Source of the DNA: Avidesulfovibrio sp964369685
GTDB lineage: Bacteria > Desulfobacterota > Desulfovibrionia > Desulfovibrionales > Desulfovibrionaceae
Assembly: GCA_964369685.1 (NCBI GenBank)
Contig: CAYJFB010000026.1
Coordinates: 1 to 30,661, forward strand
DNA: 30,661 nucleotides
Direction of reading: 5' to 3'
Shown here: positions 15,377 to 23,987 of the stretch, piece after piece
Numbering within the stretch: the first letter of the stretch is position 1
Layout: each line of letters opens with the position of its first letter
Position numbers and translations under genes: made by a program
Notes under the pieces: model-generated
What the model was told of the DNA's origin: nothing
Databases searched by the model: none
What the model saw: only the letters and a program-made list of their open reading frames with translations

Positions 15377-15913
15377 ATGGAAACAACAGCAACCTTGCGC
15401 GTTGTCTTGCAGAGTGTGGAAGACACATTGTGTTTTGGTAAGCGATTGGGAACGGCTTTGCGTTTGGCGTTTGAAAACGGCGAACCGTTGCGTTCAATAT
15501 TGTTATTTGGCGATCTTGGCAGTGGTAAAACAACGCTGACACGAGGCTTGATACTCGGTTTGCCAAACGGTGATCAAGCCGAAGTCTCCAGTCCCAGCTT
15601 TACAATATGCAATGAATATCCGACAACACCGCGCGTTATCCATTGCGATGTGTACCGCGAAGACGAAAACGCGCTCTGCCTGTTGCCTGAAGAAGCCGAG
15701 GAAGCACTCGATCGCCATGACGGATCATGTGTGGTTGTCGAGTGGGCACAACGCTTGCCCGCAACGGCGTTACCTGATGAGCATCTGGACATTCATCTTA
15801 TTTCGTGTCAGGAACATCACTTTGCGGTGGTGAATCCTCACGGAAACACCGCTTTGTGTGTTTTTCAACAACTGGCTCGCGATGATACCGCGAAGCCACC
15901 GTTTGAGGAATAA
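15377..15913 (+). CDS. tsaE: tRNA t6A37 biosynthesis ATPase TsaE
   Basis: This 178-residue protein has the TsaE (YjeE) P-loop GDLGSGKTT at residues 45-53. The SPSFT switch segment follows near 74-78, then a CDVYR motif and a VVEWAQR segment, all typical of the family. TsaE works with TsaB and TsaD to make N6-threonylcarbamoyl-adenosine at position 37 of ANN-decoding tRNAs, where ATP hydrolysis resets the complex. The C-terminal tail after about residue 145 is variable. The gene ends three bases before lysC, and the lysC ribosome site overlaps its last codons, so the two are probably translationally coupled. GGAAAAG before the ATG supports the start. Confidence 0.93.
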   Translation: METTATLRVVLQSVEDTLCFGKRLGTALRLAFENGEPLRSILLFGDLGSGKTTLTRGLILGLPNGDQAEVSSPSFTICNEYPTTPRVIHCDVYREDENALCLLPEEAEEALDRHDGSCVVVEWAQRLPATALPDEHLDIHLISCQEHHFAVVNPHGNTALCVFQQLARDDTAKPPFEE

Positions 15914-15916
15914 AGA

Positions 15917-17131
15917 ATGCGTATTTTGGTACAAAAGTTTGGCGGCACATCCGTAGCAGACAAAGATCGACTGAAGATGGTGCGCGGCAAGGTCAAGATA
16001 GCGCTTGCGAACGGATTCAAAGTTGTGGTTGTTCTCTCTGCCAAAGCAGGAAAAACAAACAGACTGATCGCAACAGCCGAAAAATGGGGACAACACCCCG
16101 ATCCGGCAGAAGTGGATGCCTTTGTTTCTATGGGTGAGCATGGTTCTATCAATTTGTTCAGTATTTTACTGCAAGACGCAGGCATCAAGGCGCGTTCGCT
16201 GCTCGGTTGGCAAGTGCCGATTGTGACAGACGATGACTTTGGAGCGGCGCGCATACTTTCCATCGACGGCAAAAATATGCGCCGTATGTTTGAAAGTTGT
16301 GATGTTCTTGTTGTCGCGGGCTTTCAAGGTGTTACCGAAGACGGTCGCATCACAACATTGGGACGCGGCGGTTCAGACACGTCCGCCGTTGCTTTGGCAG
16401 CCGCTCTCGATTCGTGCGAATGTGAAATTTATACAGATGTTGACGGTGTCTATACCACCGATCCAAACATGTGTGGCACAGCACAAAAACTTGACCGTGT
16501 CAGCTATGACGAGATGCTCGAAATGGCCTCTATGGGCGCGAAAGTCTTGCAAATTCGATCTGTGGAGTTTGCCAAGAAATACAATGTCCCTGTTCATGTG
16601 CGTTCAACGTTTAACGATAATCCAGGTACAATGGTTGTTCAGGAGGATGCCACAATGGAAGCCGTACTCGTCTCAGGCATAGCGTATGATAAAGATCAAG
16701 CCCGTATTTCTCTTGTTGGGCTTCCGGACATGCCGGGTATTGCCGCAAATATCTTTGGCCTGCTTGCAGAAAAAGGCATCATTGTCGATATGATCATCCA
16801 AACCGCCGCTCGCGACGGGGTAACCAATATGACCTTTACCGTACCGCGCAAAGCTGTTGAACAAACCTTGCCGCTTATGGAAAGTTTGCGTGGTACCATT
16901 GGACACGAAACCGTTGAATATTCAAGCACTGTAGCAAAAGTGTCCGTGATTGGTGTCGGTATGCGCAACCATACGGGTGTCGCCTCAAAAGCGTTTCAAG
17001 CATTGTTTGCAGAAAATATCAATATTCATATGATCAGCACCTCAGAAATCAAAATTTCATGCTTGATCGATGAAAAATATACAGAACTCGCTGTACGCAC
17101 CCTGCATGACGCCTTTGAATTGGGAAAATAA
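15917..17131 (+). CDS. lysC: Aspartate kinase (monofunctional, with ACT regulatory domains)
   Basis: This 404-residue protein catalyses phosphorylation of aspartate, the first step to lysine, threonine, methionine and diaminopimelate. The amino-acid kinase domain starts with KFGGTSV (residues 7-13) and includes the GRGGSDTSAVALAAAL and YTDVDGVYTTDP motifs. From about residue 260 two ACT domains follow (ISLVGLPDMPGIAANIF and VSVIGVGMRNHTGVASKAF), with the EIKISCLID strand near the end. This is the class seen in Gram-positive and delta-type enzymes, usually inhibited by lysine and/or threonine. No homoserine dehydrogenase part is fused. GAGGAA overlapping the tsaE stop is the ribosome site. No lysine riboswitch can precede it, since tsaE abuts. 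Repeat copy 3 begins about 23 bases after its stop. Confidence 0.97.
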   Translation: MRILVQKFGGTSVADKDRLKMVRGKVKIALANGFKVVVVLSAKAGKTNRLIATAEKWGQHPDPAEVDAFVSMGEHGSINLFSILLQDAGIKARSLLGWQVPIVTDDDFGAARILSIDGKNMRRMFESCDVLVVAGFQGVTEDGRITTLGRGGSDTSAVALAAALDSCECEIYTDVDGVYTTDPNMCGTAQKLDRVSYDEMLEMASMGAKVLQIRSVEFAKKYNVPVHVRSTFNDNPGTMVVQEDATMEAVLVSGIAYDKDQARISLVGLPDMPGIAANIFGLLAEKGIIVDMIIQTAARDGVTNMTFTVPRKAVEQTLPLMESLRGTIGHETVEYSSTVAKVSVIGVGMRNHTGVASKAFQALFAENINIHMISTSEIKISCLIDEKYTELAVRTLHDAFELGK

Positions 17132-17154
17132 AAAAACGTATTTGTGACTGTTTC

Positions 17155-17255
17155 TTTTTTTTTGGGGGGGGAATAATTCCTACGAGGCAGTGCCTCCCCC
17201 AAACCCTCTTGATTCTGTGGCAGGTTTCATTGCTCCGCACTGAAACCTGCCACAG
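17155..17255 (+). repeat. Structured intergenic repeat, copy 3
   Basis: A T-run (17155-17163) and G8 (17164-17171) are followed by AATAATTCCTACGAGGCAGTG, a C-run and AAACCCTCTTGATT. A perfect 15-base-pair hairpin then follows: CTGTGGCAGGTTTCA at 17215-17229 and its complement at 17241-17255, loop TTGCTCCGCAC. The stem sequence is unrelated to that of the other copies, but the layout is the same. It fills the gap between convergent lysC and tamB. Confidence 0.85.
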
Positions 17256-17269
17256 TCCAAGCGTACGAT

Positions 17270-20200
17270 CTAATAATCCCACAGCCAATTGAGACCAAAT
17301 GTTGAATCTTTCGGTGTTGATTTTGCTGTAACATCCAAGTTCGGTGTCAACTCTATCTCCACAACCGCACCCGTTGAGTCAGGCGCGATACCTTGCTCTA
17401 CACCGACATAGACATTATCAAAAAGATATTTACCCATCTCTAATGTGGTGTTGATCGCGTCCTCTTCATCAGCCGTGCCAAAAGAAGGCCCTGAAAACGG
17501 ATTGTTTGTTTGATTCGTTTGTTCTTGATCCGTCTGTCCCAAACGAAACACATCGACACCAAACACATTCTTTGTTAACTCAAATAAACTCGGCCCATTG
17601 CCCTCAAGTCCCAAAGAAACCACCGCAGCAGCCAAACGTAACGCCTCTGTTTGCGATAGACCCGCCGCAGAACGCCCAAACAGTATATACGACACAATCT
17701 CATTCTGAGGTAAAGACGGTTGGCTCTCTAAACGCAAACGAGGACGCAACGCCGAACCCGTGATCAAAACATTCGCCGTGATATCTGCTGTCGGGTGGGT
17801 CAATGCCACATCCAATAACGGCAACGGCGGCCAACTCCCGGGAAATGTAATAAAACCATGCTCAAGCATAAATGATGTACCCAGTAAATCAAGCTGGCCA
17901 CGCACAGACGTGATGTCACCGACAATCGTCGGACGATTGAGTGCGCCTTGCAGCGTTAGATTTCCCTTCCATTCGCTTTCAAGACCCAAACCACGCACAA
18001 ACAATTGATTGGGAACCTCAATAACCACATCAATCGTACCGACTTCAGAAACCACGTCTTCTTTTTCTACTTCTTCCTTCAACGGCGCTTCGGCATTGAT
18101 TACAGGCAATGTCGGAATGTCTACAGAACTTGAAAACGCATTGATCCGCACTTCCCCATAATCTATCTGCATTTTTCCCGAAACATGCGGCTCCGACAAC
18201 GTCCCCGATGCCGAAAGCGCCGTATTCAAAAGCACCCGAACATCATTGCGCGATAATGGTGCAAACGCCTTCGTCTGCAACGCGGCCTCTATCGCTTGTG
18301 TACCTCCAAAAAAATCTACTGTACCATTGAGAACGAGACTGCCGCCACGAACATCATGAGCCTTTGCCTGCAAAGCCAAGACACCGGATGTCGGTAATCT
18401 GCCCTCTATATCCACATTAACCAACTCAAAACCCAAAGGCACAGACGCCAAACGCGCACCCTCTATATCAACCTCGGCCTCCACATGCGGTTTGTGTATC
18501 GTGCCTGAAATATTCGCTGTAAGATCAACATCACCCGTCGCTTCAAAATCGGACAACGGTATAAAATCCCAAATCGTAGCCAAATCCCCTTGCCACGAAA
18601 GCTGTCCCTGTAACGCGCTCTCCAAATCAGGCAACGGCACACTCCCCACAACATACCGCAACGGCAATCGAACCATCCCCTCCAACAAAGGCAACACCTT
18701 CGCCGTATCGCCGTCTTTTCTTGTCATACGCAAGACAAGCGGTAAGCTCGTTTCCCCTTTATGTAAGCTTGCCGTCAGTTCGGTCTGTAAACGGTTTGTT
18801 TCTTCTGAAGGCGTATCAATGATGTTGTCGGTGTCTGCCTCAGACGAAGATATTCCACTATTGTGTAAAGTATCCAGTATGATATGGGCAGAGCCCTCAG
18901 GCTGTGCAACCGTTCCGTTCAGTGCCATCTCCGCATGAATGAAACCCTGCGGCAACGGCATCTCAAGCAGCGGCTGAAAAAGAAACAACGGTAACGACTC
19001 AATCCGTACATCCATGTCCAAATTGTTTTTGACAAGCCCCATGTTGCCCTTGATATTGCCTCGTGGGCTTATGCGCAACTCAAAAGGACTGACACTGATG
19101 TTTTCTGCCGAAACCATCTGAATCGTTACAGGATTGACGAGTTCTATTTTTTGCGTCTTATCCCATTGTGCGTTGAGCGTTTCAAGCGTCACTCTTTGTA
19201 AGTCAAACACGCTTTCCAACGTGAAACCGATTGGCCCCAACAATGCCGCCTGTAGACGCCCTTGCCCATCGGCAAACGAACCCTGAAGCGTGCCTTCACG
19301 CCACAACCGTTGCACGCCCTCATCTTGCGCAAAATAGCCGATCCGTCCCCGACCGACAGAACCGTCAATCTCTGCCGTAAGCGCACCAAAAAGATCATCG
19401 GCTTGACCTTTCAGCGTGGCGTGCGCCAACTCTAAACCGCTTTGAACATGCTCAAATTGCTGAATATCACATGTTGTTGAAACGTGTTGTTTGCCTTCTT
19501 TGTTTGCAAAGAGCAGCTCAAATGCTGCTTTTTCGGCTTTTGTTGCTCCAATAAAGGCGGATATGGCTTGCCAATCTTGTACTTCACCTGAAACTTGTCC
19601 TGTGATTTTCGGTGTTTTTATTGACGACACGGTCGGTAATACAGCCTGCCCTGCCCCCTGAAGCACAACACCAAGACCGTTTACAGCCAATTGACGCAAA
19701 AAAAGCGTATCTTTACCGTCGCTGTGCAACACTTCCGCATTGGTGTTTGCAGAGACAAGGCCAAATTCTGCAGAAGTTCCCGATGCCTGTATCAAACCCC
19801 GTAAACCGCTCAAACCTTGCATGCCTTGCCGTTGTATTTTGCCTACCTGCACACCGGACAGCGCCGCTTGTGCGGTGATGTCCGTAAAAGCCTGTTGTGC
19901 AACACGCAACGTGTCGGAAGACAGTTTAAATTCTACCTGTAGATTTTCCTGTGCGATATGTTGTGTTGTCTTCGTATTCAAAAACATGTTGCCGTGTACA
20001 CGCGCCGTACCGTTCAGTCGACCGTCAACATCAGTGACCCACGGCGTCAAACTCTTGAGTGCGGCTGTCAGACCCACATCCAATTGCACTTCTCCGCTTG
20101 GTTTGAAGGCCGCTGTGCCTTTTGTGGTCAAGTGTCCCGCTTGCATATTCAATGTGGTGTTTGATAAGGCCAGAGTGTATTCTTTTTTTGTCTCTGTTTG

Positions 20201-21667
20201 CTTGAACGCAAAGGCGGTTTGCAAATCGGACTTTTTCCCGAATAACGGTTGTAACGCCGCCAAACCGTTTGTCCCCCAATCCATGTCATTAAGGTGGATA
20301 ACCACTTGGCCTTGTAACGATTCGGTCGCAAAGGCACGCGCACTTGTGTTTGTCTTTGTGTTTCTCTTTATTTGTTTTTCTTTTATTTCTTCTTGTGTCT
20401 TTTTTTCTGAAGGAACGTCGTTTGTGCTGTCTGCAATCTGTTGTGGTGTCACATGCACTATGGCTTGAATTTGCCCTTTACGCGGTAACAGATCACGCTG
20501 AAGCCTGTGCAGTTTTGATAGGTCAGGAAGTGTTGCCTGCAAATGTCCTTCTACAGTAAATAATGACGCCTTGAGCGGCAGATCAACAAAACCCTCGGCA
20601 TGAAAAAAAGATGAATCCAAAACCACATCGTCAAGTCGTAAACGCTCGTCTTTACTTTGCACACGGCCTGTCAACGTGGCTTGTGCATTTGGTTCAAACC
20701 ACAATGTTTGAGGCAGATCGGTACATTGAACCTCAAGATATAATGACGCGTTTGGGTTGATGATGTCTGTAATATTGATTTCACTGTGCAGTGTTATTGT
20801 GCTTTTTGGGGGAATTTTTTGCGTTGTCGATGTTTGTACAGACAATACATGTTCAAGTTCCACACCTGTTGCCTGAATTTCCACCGTGGCTGTTGGATTG
20901 ATCGCTGCGCCTGATAGTGTGATTTCTAACGCGCTTTGTTCCAAAGGAAAAAAAACGCCAAGTTGTCTGAACTCGGCGTGCAATGTGGCGTGAAGAGCTG
21001 GAATATTTTGATCATTCGGCTTCAGGCTGAGGTCATTTGCCGTGATGTTGAGCTGCGGGAGAGGGAGGGGGGCGTTTTGTGATGTTTGTAAGGGGATGTC
21101 TTTGCTCGCCATGTCTAACGCGTGCCACACGGCGGCGGAGGCGTGTATATTGTTTATTGTCATGTTATTAATGGCTAAAGACGGTACATATTTTGGCCAA
21201 TGCAACACAGATTCATACCACGGGTTGTCGTCAGTTGACGGCTGAACCGTTGTTGATGCCGGATAAGCAGGAAGCCGCAAGACAGTAACCTCTGCCACAT
21301 GGACACTATTCAACTTGAACGTGCCGTTCAATAAAGCACGCCAGTCCCACGCTAAAGACGCTTCTTCAATCCGAAGCCATGCGCCTTGCGGATCGGATAT
21401 CACAAGTCCTTGAACTTCAAAACCGTTTGGTAACGGTGCATAGAGTGTTTCAAGCTGTACCGCAGAACCGACAGCCTTGTTAAACCAGTCGGCAAGAACG
21501 GGTGCAGATTGGATATTGTGTATCCAAAGAAAAATGGTGCCCAATGTGATTGTAAGAAAAAAAAGCAAAGCAAGACAAATATTGCGTACAAGGCGTAAAA
21601 AACGTTTGCTGCCCGAAACACGCAAGGGCGTTTCTTGATTAGGAACTTGAGATTCTGTTGTAGACAT
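17270..21667 (-). CDS. tamB: Translocation and assembly module protein TamB (DUF490/AsmA-like bridge protein)
   Basis: This very long 1465-residue protein has one hydrophobic anchor at about residues 28-48. After it comes a beta-rich periplasmic body with AsmA-like repeats (SLAWDWRALLNGTFKLNSVHV near the start). The C-terminal TamB/DUF490 domain covers about the last 350 residues and includes LDLLGTSFMLEHGFITFPGS and ILFGRSAAGLSQTEALRLAAAVVSL, ending in a repeat-like beta segment (TPKDSTFGLNWLWDY). TamB proteins span the periplasm as a groove for phospholipid transport and help outer-membrane protein assembly. Family members usually sit beside tamA, a BamA-like gene; none is next to it here. 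AAGG ten bases before the ATG is the likely ribosome site. A candidate promoter TTGTCA-17-TTTTAT lies in the 143-base gap to aroK. Confidence 0.95.
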   Translation of the reverse strand: MSTTESQVPNQETPLRVSGSKRFLRLVRNICLALLFFLTITLGTIFLWIHNIQSAPVLADWFNKAVGSAVQLETLYAPLPNGFEVQGLVISDPQGAWLRIEEASLAWDWRALLNGTFKLNSVHVAEVTVLRLPAYPASTTVQPSTDDNPWYESVLHWPKYVPSLAINNMTINNIHASAAVWHALDMASKDIPLQTSQNAPLPLPQLNITANDLSLKPNDQNIPALHATLHAEFRQLGVFFPLEQSALEITLSGAAINPTATVEIQATGVELEHVLSVQTSTTQKIPPKSTITLHSEINITDIINPNASLYLEVQCTDLPQTLWFEPNAQATLTGRVQSKDERLRLDDVVLDSSFFHAEGFVDLPLKASLFTVEGHLQATLPDLSKLHRLQRDLLPRKGQIQAIVHVTPQQIADSTNDVPSEKKTQEEIKEKQIKRNTKTNTSARAFATESLQGQVVIHLNDMDWGTNGLAALQPLFGKKSDLQTAFAFKQTETKKEYTLALSNTTLNMQAGHLTTKGTAAFKPSGEVQLDVGLTAALKSLTPWVTDVDGRLNGTARVHGNMFLNTKTTQHIAQENLQVEFKLSSDTLRVAQQAFTDITAQAALSGVQVGKIQRQGMQGLSGLRGLIQASGTSAEFGLVSANTNAEVLHSDGKDTLFLRQLAVNGLGVVLQGAGQAVLPTVSSIKTPKITGQVSGEVQDWQAISAFIGATKAEKAAFELLFANKEGKQHVSTTCDIQQFEHVQSGLELAHATLKGQADDLFGALTAEIDGSVGRGRIGYFAQDEGVQRLWREGTLQGSFADGQGRLQAALLGPIGFTLESVFDLQRVTLETLNAQWDKTQKIELVNPVTIQMVSAENISVSPFELRISPRGNIKGNMGLVKNNLDMDVRIESLPLFLFQPLLEMPLPQGFIHAEMALNGTVAQPEGSAHIILDTLHNSGISSSEADTDNIIDTPSEETNRLQTELTASLHKGETSLPLVLRMTRKDGDTAKVLPLLEGMVRLPLRYVVGSVPLPDLESALQGQLSWQGDLATIWDFIPLSDFEATGDVDLTANISGTIHKPHVEAEVDIEGARLASVPLGFELVNVDIEGRLPTSGVLALQAKAHDVRGGSLVLNGTVDFFGGTQAIEAALQTKAFAPLSRNDVRVLLNTALSASGTLSEPHVSGKMQIDYGEVRINAFSSSVDIPTLPVINAEAPLKEEVEKEDVVSEVGTIDVVIEVPNQLFVRGLGLESEWKGNLTLQGALNRPTIVGDITSVRGQLDLLGTSFMLEHGFITFPGSWPPLPLLDVALTHPTADITANVLITGSALRPRLRLESQPSLPQNEIVSYILFGRSAAGLSQTEALRLAAAVVSLGLEGNGPSLFELTKNVFGVDVFRLGQTDQEQTNQTNNPFSGPSFGTADEEDAINTTLEMGKYLFDNVYVGVEQGIAPDSTGAVVEIELTPNLDVTAKSTPKDSTFGLNWLWDY

Positions 21668-21810
21668 CGAAAAAAAACCTTATAACGTTATTGTCCGACA
21701 GAGTGTTTTTATTCTTTTCGTGTCGAGGGTGTCTTTTTCTGTAACAACAAAAAGAATAATAAAATCCCCTTATGAAGACAATGACAAAGCAATTGGTAAG
21801 CTAAAAAAAA

Positions 21811-22323
21811 TCAAATGTTGTGTAGAATTGCCATGATTGTGGCGGCTAATGTTTCCGGAGTGTCGGTTGCGGCATCGATTCGGTGTGTGCCCCATTGTCG
21901 ATAAAGGCGTTCGCGTTCGCTAAAGAGCTCTTCTATGGTTTGCCCGGGATTGATTGCCAAGCCTCTGTTGGGATTGCGGGCGATCCGTTCCAAGACAATC
22001 GGCAAAGGGACATCCAAGAAAACGATTGGCCCCAATGTTTGCAAGTATCGCATGGTTTCTTCACGATAAATCACGCTGCCGCCCGTAGAAATGACGGCTC
22101 TGGAAGCTTTGAGCGATGAAACGACGGCGGCTTCGGTATCTAAAAATACCGTTTTACCAAGTGCGTCGCTGATGTCTTGCAGGCAAGCTCCATAGCTGGC
22201 TTCAATCAGCAAGTCGGTATCGACATGTGTCCAGTGCATGCGCTCGGCCAAGGCAAGCCCTACTGTCGATTTCCCTGATCCTGCCATGCCAATCAAAATG
22301 ACACACTGTTCATCACTCAACAT
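21811..22323 (-). CDS. aroK: Shikimate kinase (AroK family)
   Basis: This 170-residue P-loop kinase phosphorylates shikimate at the 3-hydroxyl in the chorismate pathway. Walker A is GMAGSGKST (residues 12-20). Asp35 and Asp37 of the VDTD motif bind shikimate and magnesium. STGGSVIYR replaces the common TGGG(A/V) motif, and RNPNRGLA stands where the LID arginine is expected. These differences from E. coli AroK are mild, and a related P-loop small-molecule kinase cannot be fully excluded. The frame is open to 22374, but AAGGAT seven bases before ATG 22323 and the family's usual length favour the shorter start. A candidate promoter lies at 22353-22382. Confidence 0.9.
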   Translation of the reverse strand: MLSDEQCVILIGMAGSGKSTVGLALAERMHWTHVDTDLLIEASYGACLQDISDALGKTVFLDTEAAVVSSLKASRAVISTGGSVIYREETMRYLQTLGPIVFLDVPLPIVLERIARNPNRGLAINPGQTIEELFSERERLYRQWGTHRIDAATDTPETLAATIMAILHNI

Positions 22324-22352
22324 GAAGATATCCTTTTTATTGTTTAAAGACA

Positions 22353-22382
22353 TGTATAAACGCCGATAAAACAAAAAAGCAA
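22353..22382 (-). promoter_or_regulatory. Candidate promoter for aroK
   Basis: On the minus strand TTGCTT (22382-22377), an 18-base spacer and TATACA (22358-22353) lie just upstream of the aroK ribosome site, giving a very short leader. The match is moderate. Further upstream a small perfect hairpin (GTTGTTTT-GTT-AAAACAAC, 22445-22463) lies between this promoter and repeat copy 4. Confidence 0.4.
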
Positions 22383-22480
22383 GAGAGATTTTTCATATAG
22401 AGCTCTTCTGTTTTGCATTTTTCTAAAAGTGTTTAAGATTGTCAGTTGTTTTGTTAAAACAACGCTCAGGGCAACTTGGA

Positions 22481-22586
22481 CGCGGTGCGATTCGGGGGTT
22501 TTCATCAACGCAAAGCGGAGAGAAAACACCCGAATCGCACCGCGGAAACAAGGGGGTTCGGGGGAGCTTAGCTCCCCCGGAAAAAA
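22481..22586 (-). repeat. Structured intergenic repeat, copy 4 (inverted, variant first module)
   Basis: On the minus strand this copy begins with a T-run just after the aminotransferase stop codon. Its first module is a simple eight-base-pair hairpin (arms GGGGGAGC and GCTCCCCC at 22560-22567 and 22571-22578) instead of the double hairpin of the other copies. CCCCCTTGTTTCCG then leads into a long hairpin of 23-base arms (22522-22544 and 22481-22503) with one mismatch, around a loop with CGCTTTGCG. The linker and stem base closely match copy 2. Confidence 0.8.
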
Positions 22587-22599
22587 TATCTGTTTACAT

Positions 22600-23766
22600 T
22601 TACAAAACCGCGCGGATGGCTTTCAAAGCGCGCATCAGTTCGTCTTCACTGAGCGCATAAGAAATACGGAAACCACCGGGTGCGCCAAACGCAGAACCGG
22701 GTACCACCGCAACATGCGCCTTCTCAAGCAACATGTTGCAAAAAGCGAAGTCATCAGGACAGTCTTCGTTGAGCAAACTTGAAATATCAAGGAAAAGATA
22801 AAACGCGCCGTCAGGCTTCGGACAAACAACACCGGGCCATGTGGCAATCTCTGCCAAAGCCATATCGCGCCGCTTTTTAAACGCCTGACACATAGTTTCC
22901 ACCGAATCAAAAGAGCCATTGAGTGCAACAACAGCCGCTTTTTGAGCAATAGAACAAATGTTGCTGGTCATTTGACTTTGCAACGTGCTGATTCCCTTAA
23001 TAATATCAGGATGTGCCAAGGTGAAGCCCAAACGCCATCCCGTCATGGCAAACGCTTTGGAAAGCCCATTGCTAATGCCCACTTGCTCAGGGTAACGCTC
23101 AAACCATTTGACGGCACTGGTGGGTTTGATCGGATCATACACCATTTGTGCATAAATTTCATCACAAAAAACATACAGATTTTTTGCAATCGCCCATTCT
23201 ACAACGGCGTCCAGCTCATCTTGGCTGTAACACGCGCCTGTGGGGTTTGACGGTGAATTGAGCAACAGCATTCGTGTTTTCGGCGTTACATATTTTTCTA
23301 ACTGTTCGGGAGACACCTTATAGGCCGTCGCTGCGCTTGTCGGCACGCTGATCGGTGTGGCCTCGGCAAGCATGACCAATTCAGGGTGGCTTACCCAATA
23401 CGGCGCAGGGATTAAAACCTCATCTCCGGGATTCAAAACAGTTTGCAAAAGACCGTAAAGCGAATGTTTGCCGCCGTTCGTAATGATCGCTGTCTCGGGA
23501 GCACAGCGCACTCCAAAAAGTCGTTCATAATAGTTCACAATGGCTTTACGCAACTCGGGAATACCCGGAACAGCCGTATAATGGGTAAACCCTTCATCAA
23601 TGGCGGCTTTGGCGGCATCGCAAATGTGTTGCGGTGTGGCAAAATCAGGCTCACCAAGGGCAAGGTTTACAACAGGCACACCTTGTTGTTGTAACTTGGC
23701 CGCTTTGGCAGCAATGGCAAGGGTTGCAGAGGGTTTAATCAAATCCAGTCTTTTTGCAAGCTTCAT
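22600..23766 (-). CDS. Pyridoxal-phosphate aminotransferase, aspartate aminotransferase class I
   Basis: This 388-residue fold-type I aminotransferase has the layout of bacterial type Ib aspartate aminotransferases. LALGEPDFATP lies near the N-terminus, NSPSNPTGACYS near residues 165-175 and FCDEIYAQMVYD near 200. Lys237 in SNGLSKAFAMTGWRLGF should form the Schiff base, with an Arg in the final FRISYALSEDEL segment for the substrate carboxylate. It likely interconverts aspartate and oxaloacetate with glutamate; a prephenate- or other amino-acid-specific role is possible in this subgroup. AAGGAA seven bases before the ATG supports the start. It is divergent from sfsA (about 220 bases) and followed on its strand by repeat copy 4 and aroK. 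Confidence 0.92.
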   Translation of the reverse strand: MKLAKRLDLIKPSATLAIAAKAAKLQQQGVPVVNLALGEPDFATPQHICDAAKAAIDEGFTHYTAVPGIPELRKAIVNYYERLFGVRCAPETAIITNGGKHSLYGLLQTVLNPGDEVLIPAPYWVSHPELVMLAEATPISVPTSAATAYKVSPEQLEKYVTPKTRMLLLNSPSNPTGACYSQDELDAVVEWAIAKNLYVFCDEIYAQMVYDPIKPTSAVKWFERYPEQVGISNGLSKAFAMTGWRLGFTLAHPDIIKGISTLQSQMTSNICSIAQKAAVVALNGSFDSVETMCQAFKKRRDMALAEIATWPGVVCPKPDGAFYLFLDISSLLNEDCPDDFAFCNMLLEKAHVAVVPGSAFGAPGGFRISYALSEDELMRALKAIRAVL

Positions 23767-23987
23767 GTCATGTTTCCTTGTTGCGGAGGCATCATCTTGA
23801 GACGCATTGTCTCAAGCGGCATAGTCTTAAGAGTCATCATTTCAAGAGCTATTACTGCAAAAGCTCTTGCTTGAAGAAAAAAAAATATCGAGTTGACGAT
23901 GTTCTTCTTGATGTTGTATCTACATCAATATGTCTCTTTTTTAGAGCTACGCCTTTTTTTTTCATTTGTAAATACTGTAGGTTGTCC

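Noticed and set aside
19740..20468. A 242-codon plus-strand frame opposite tamB
   Set aside because: It is Cys- and Ser-rich with no motif, as expected for antisense of a biased coding region.
8468..22586. The four repeats as a CRISPR array
   Set aside because: They are kilobases apart, in both orientations, with no regular spacers and no cas genes.
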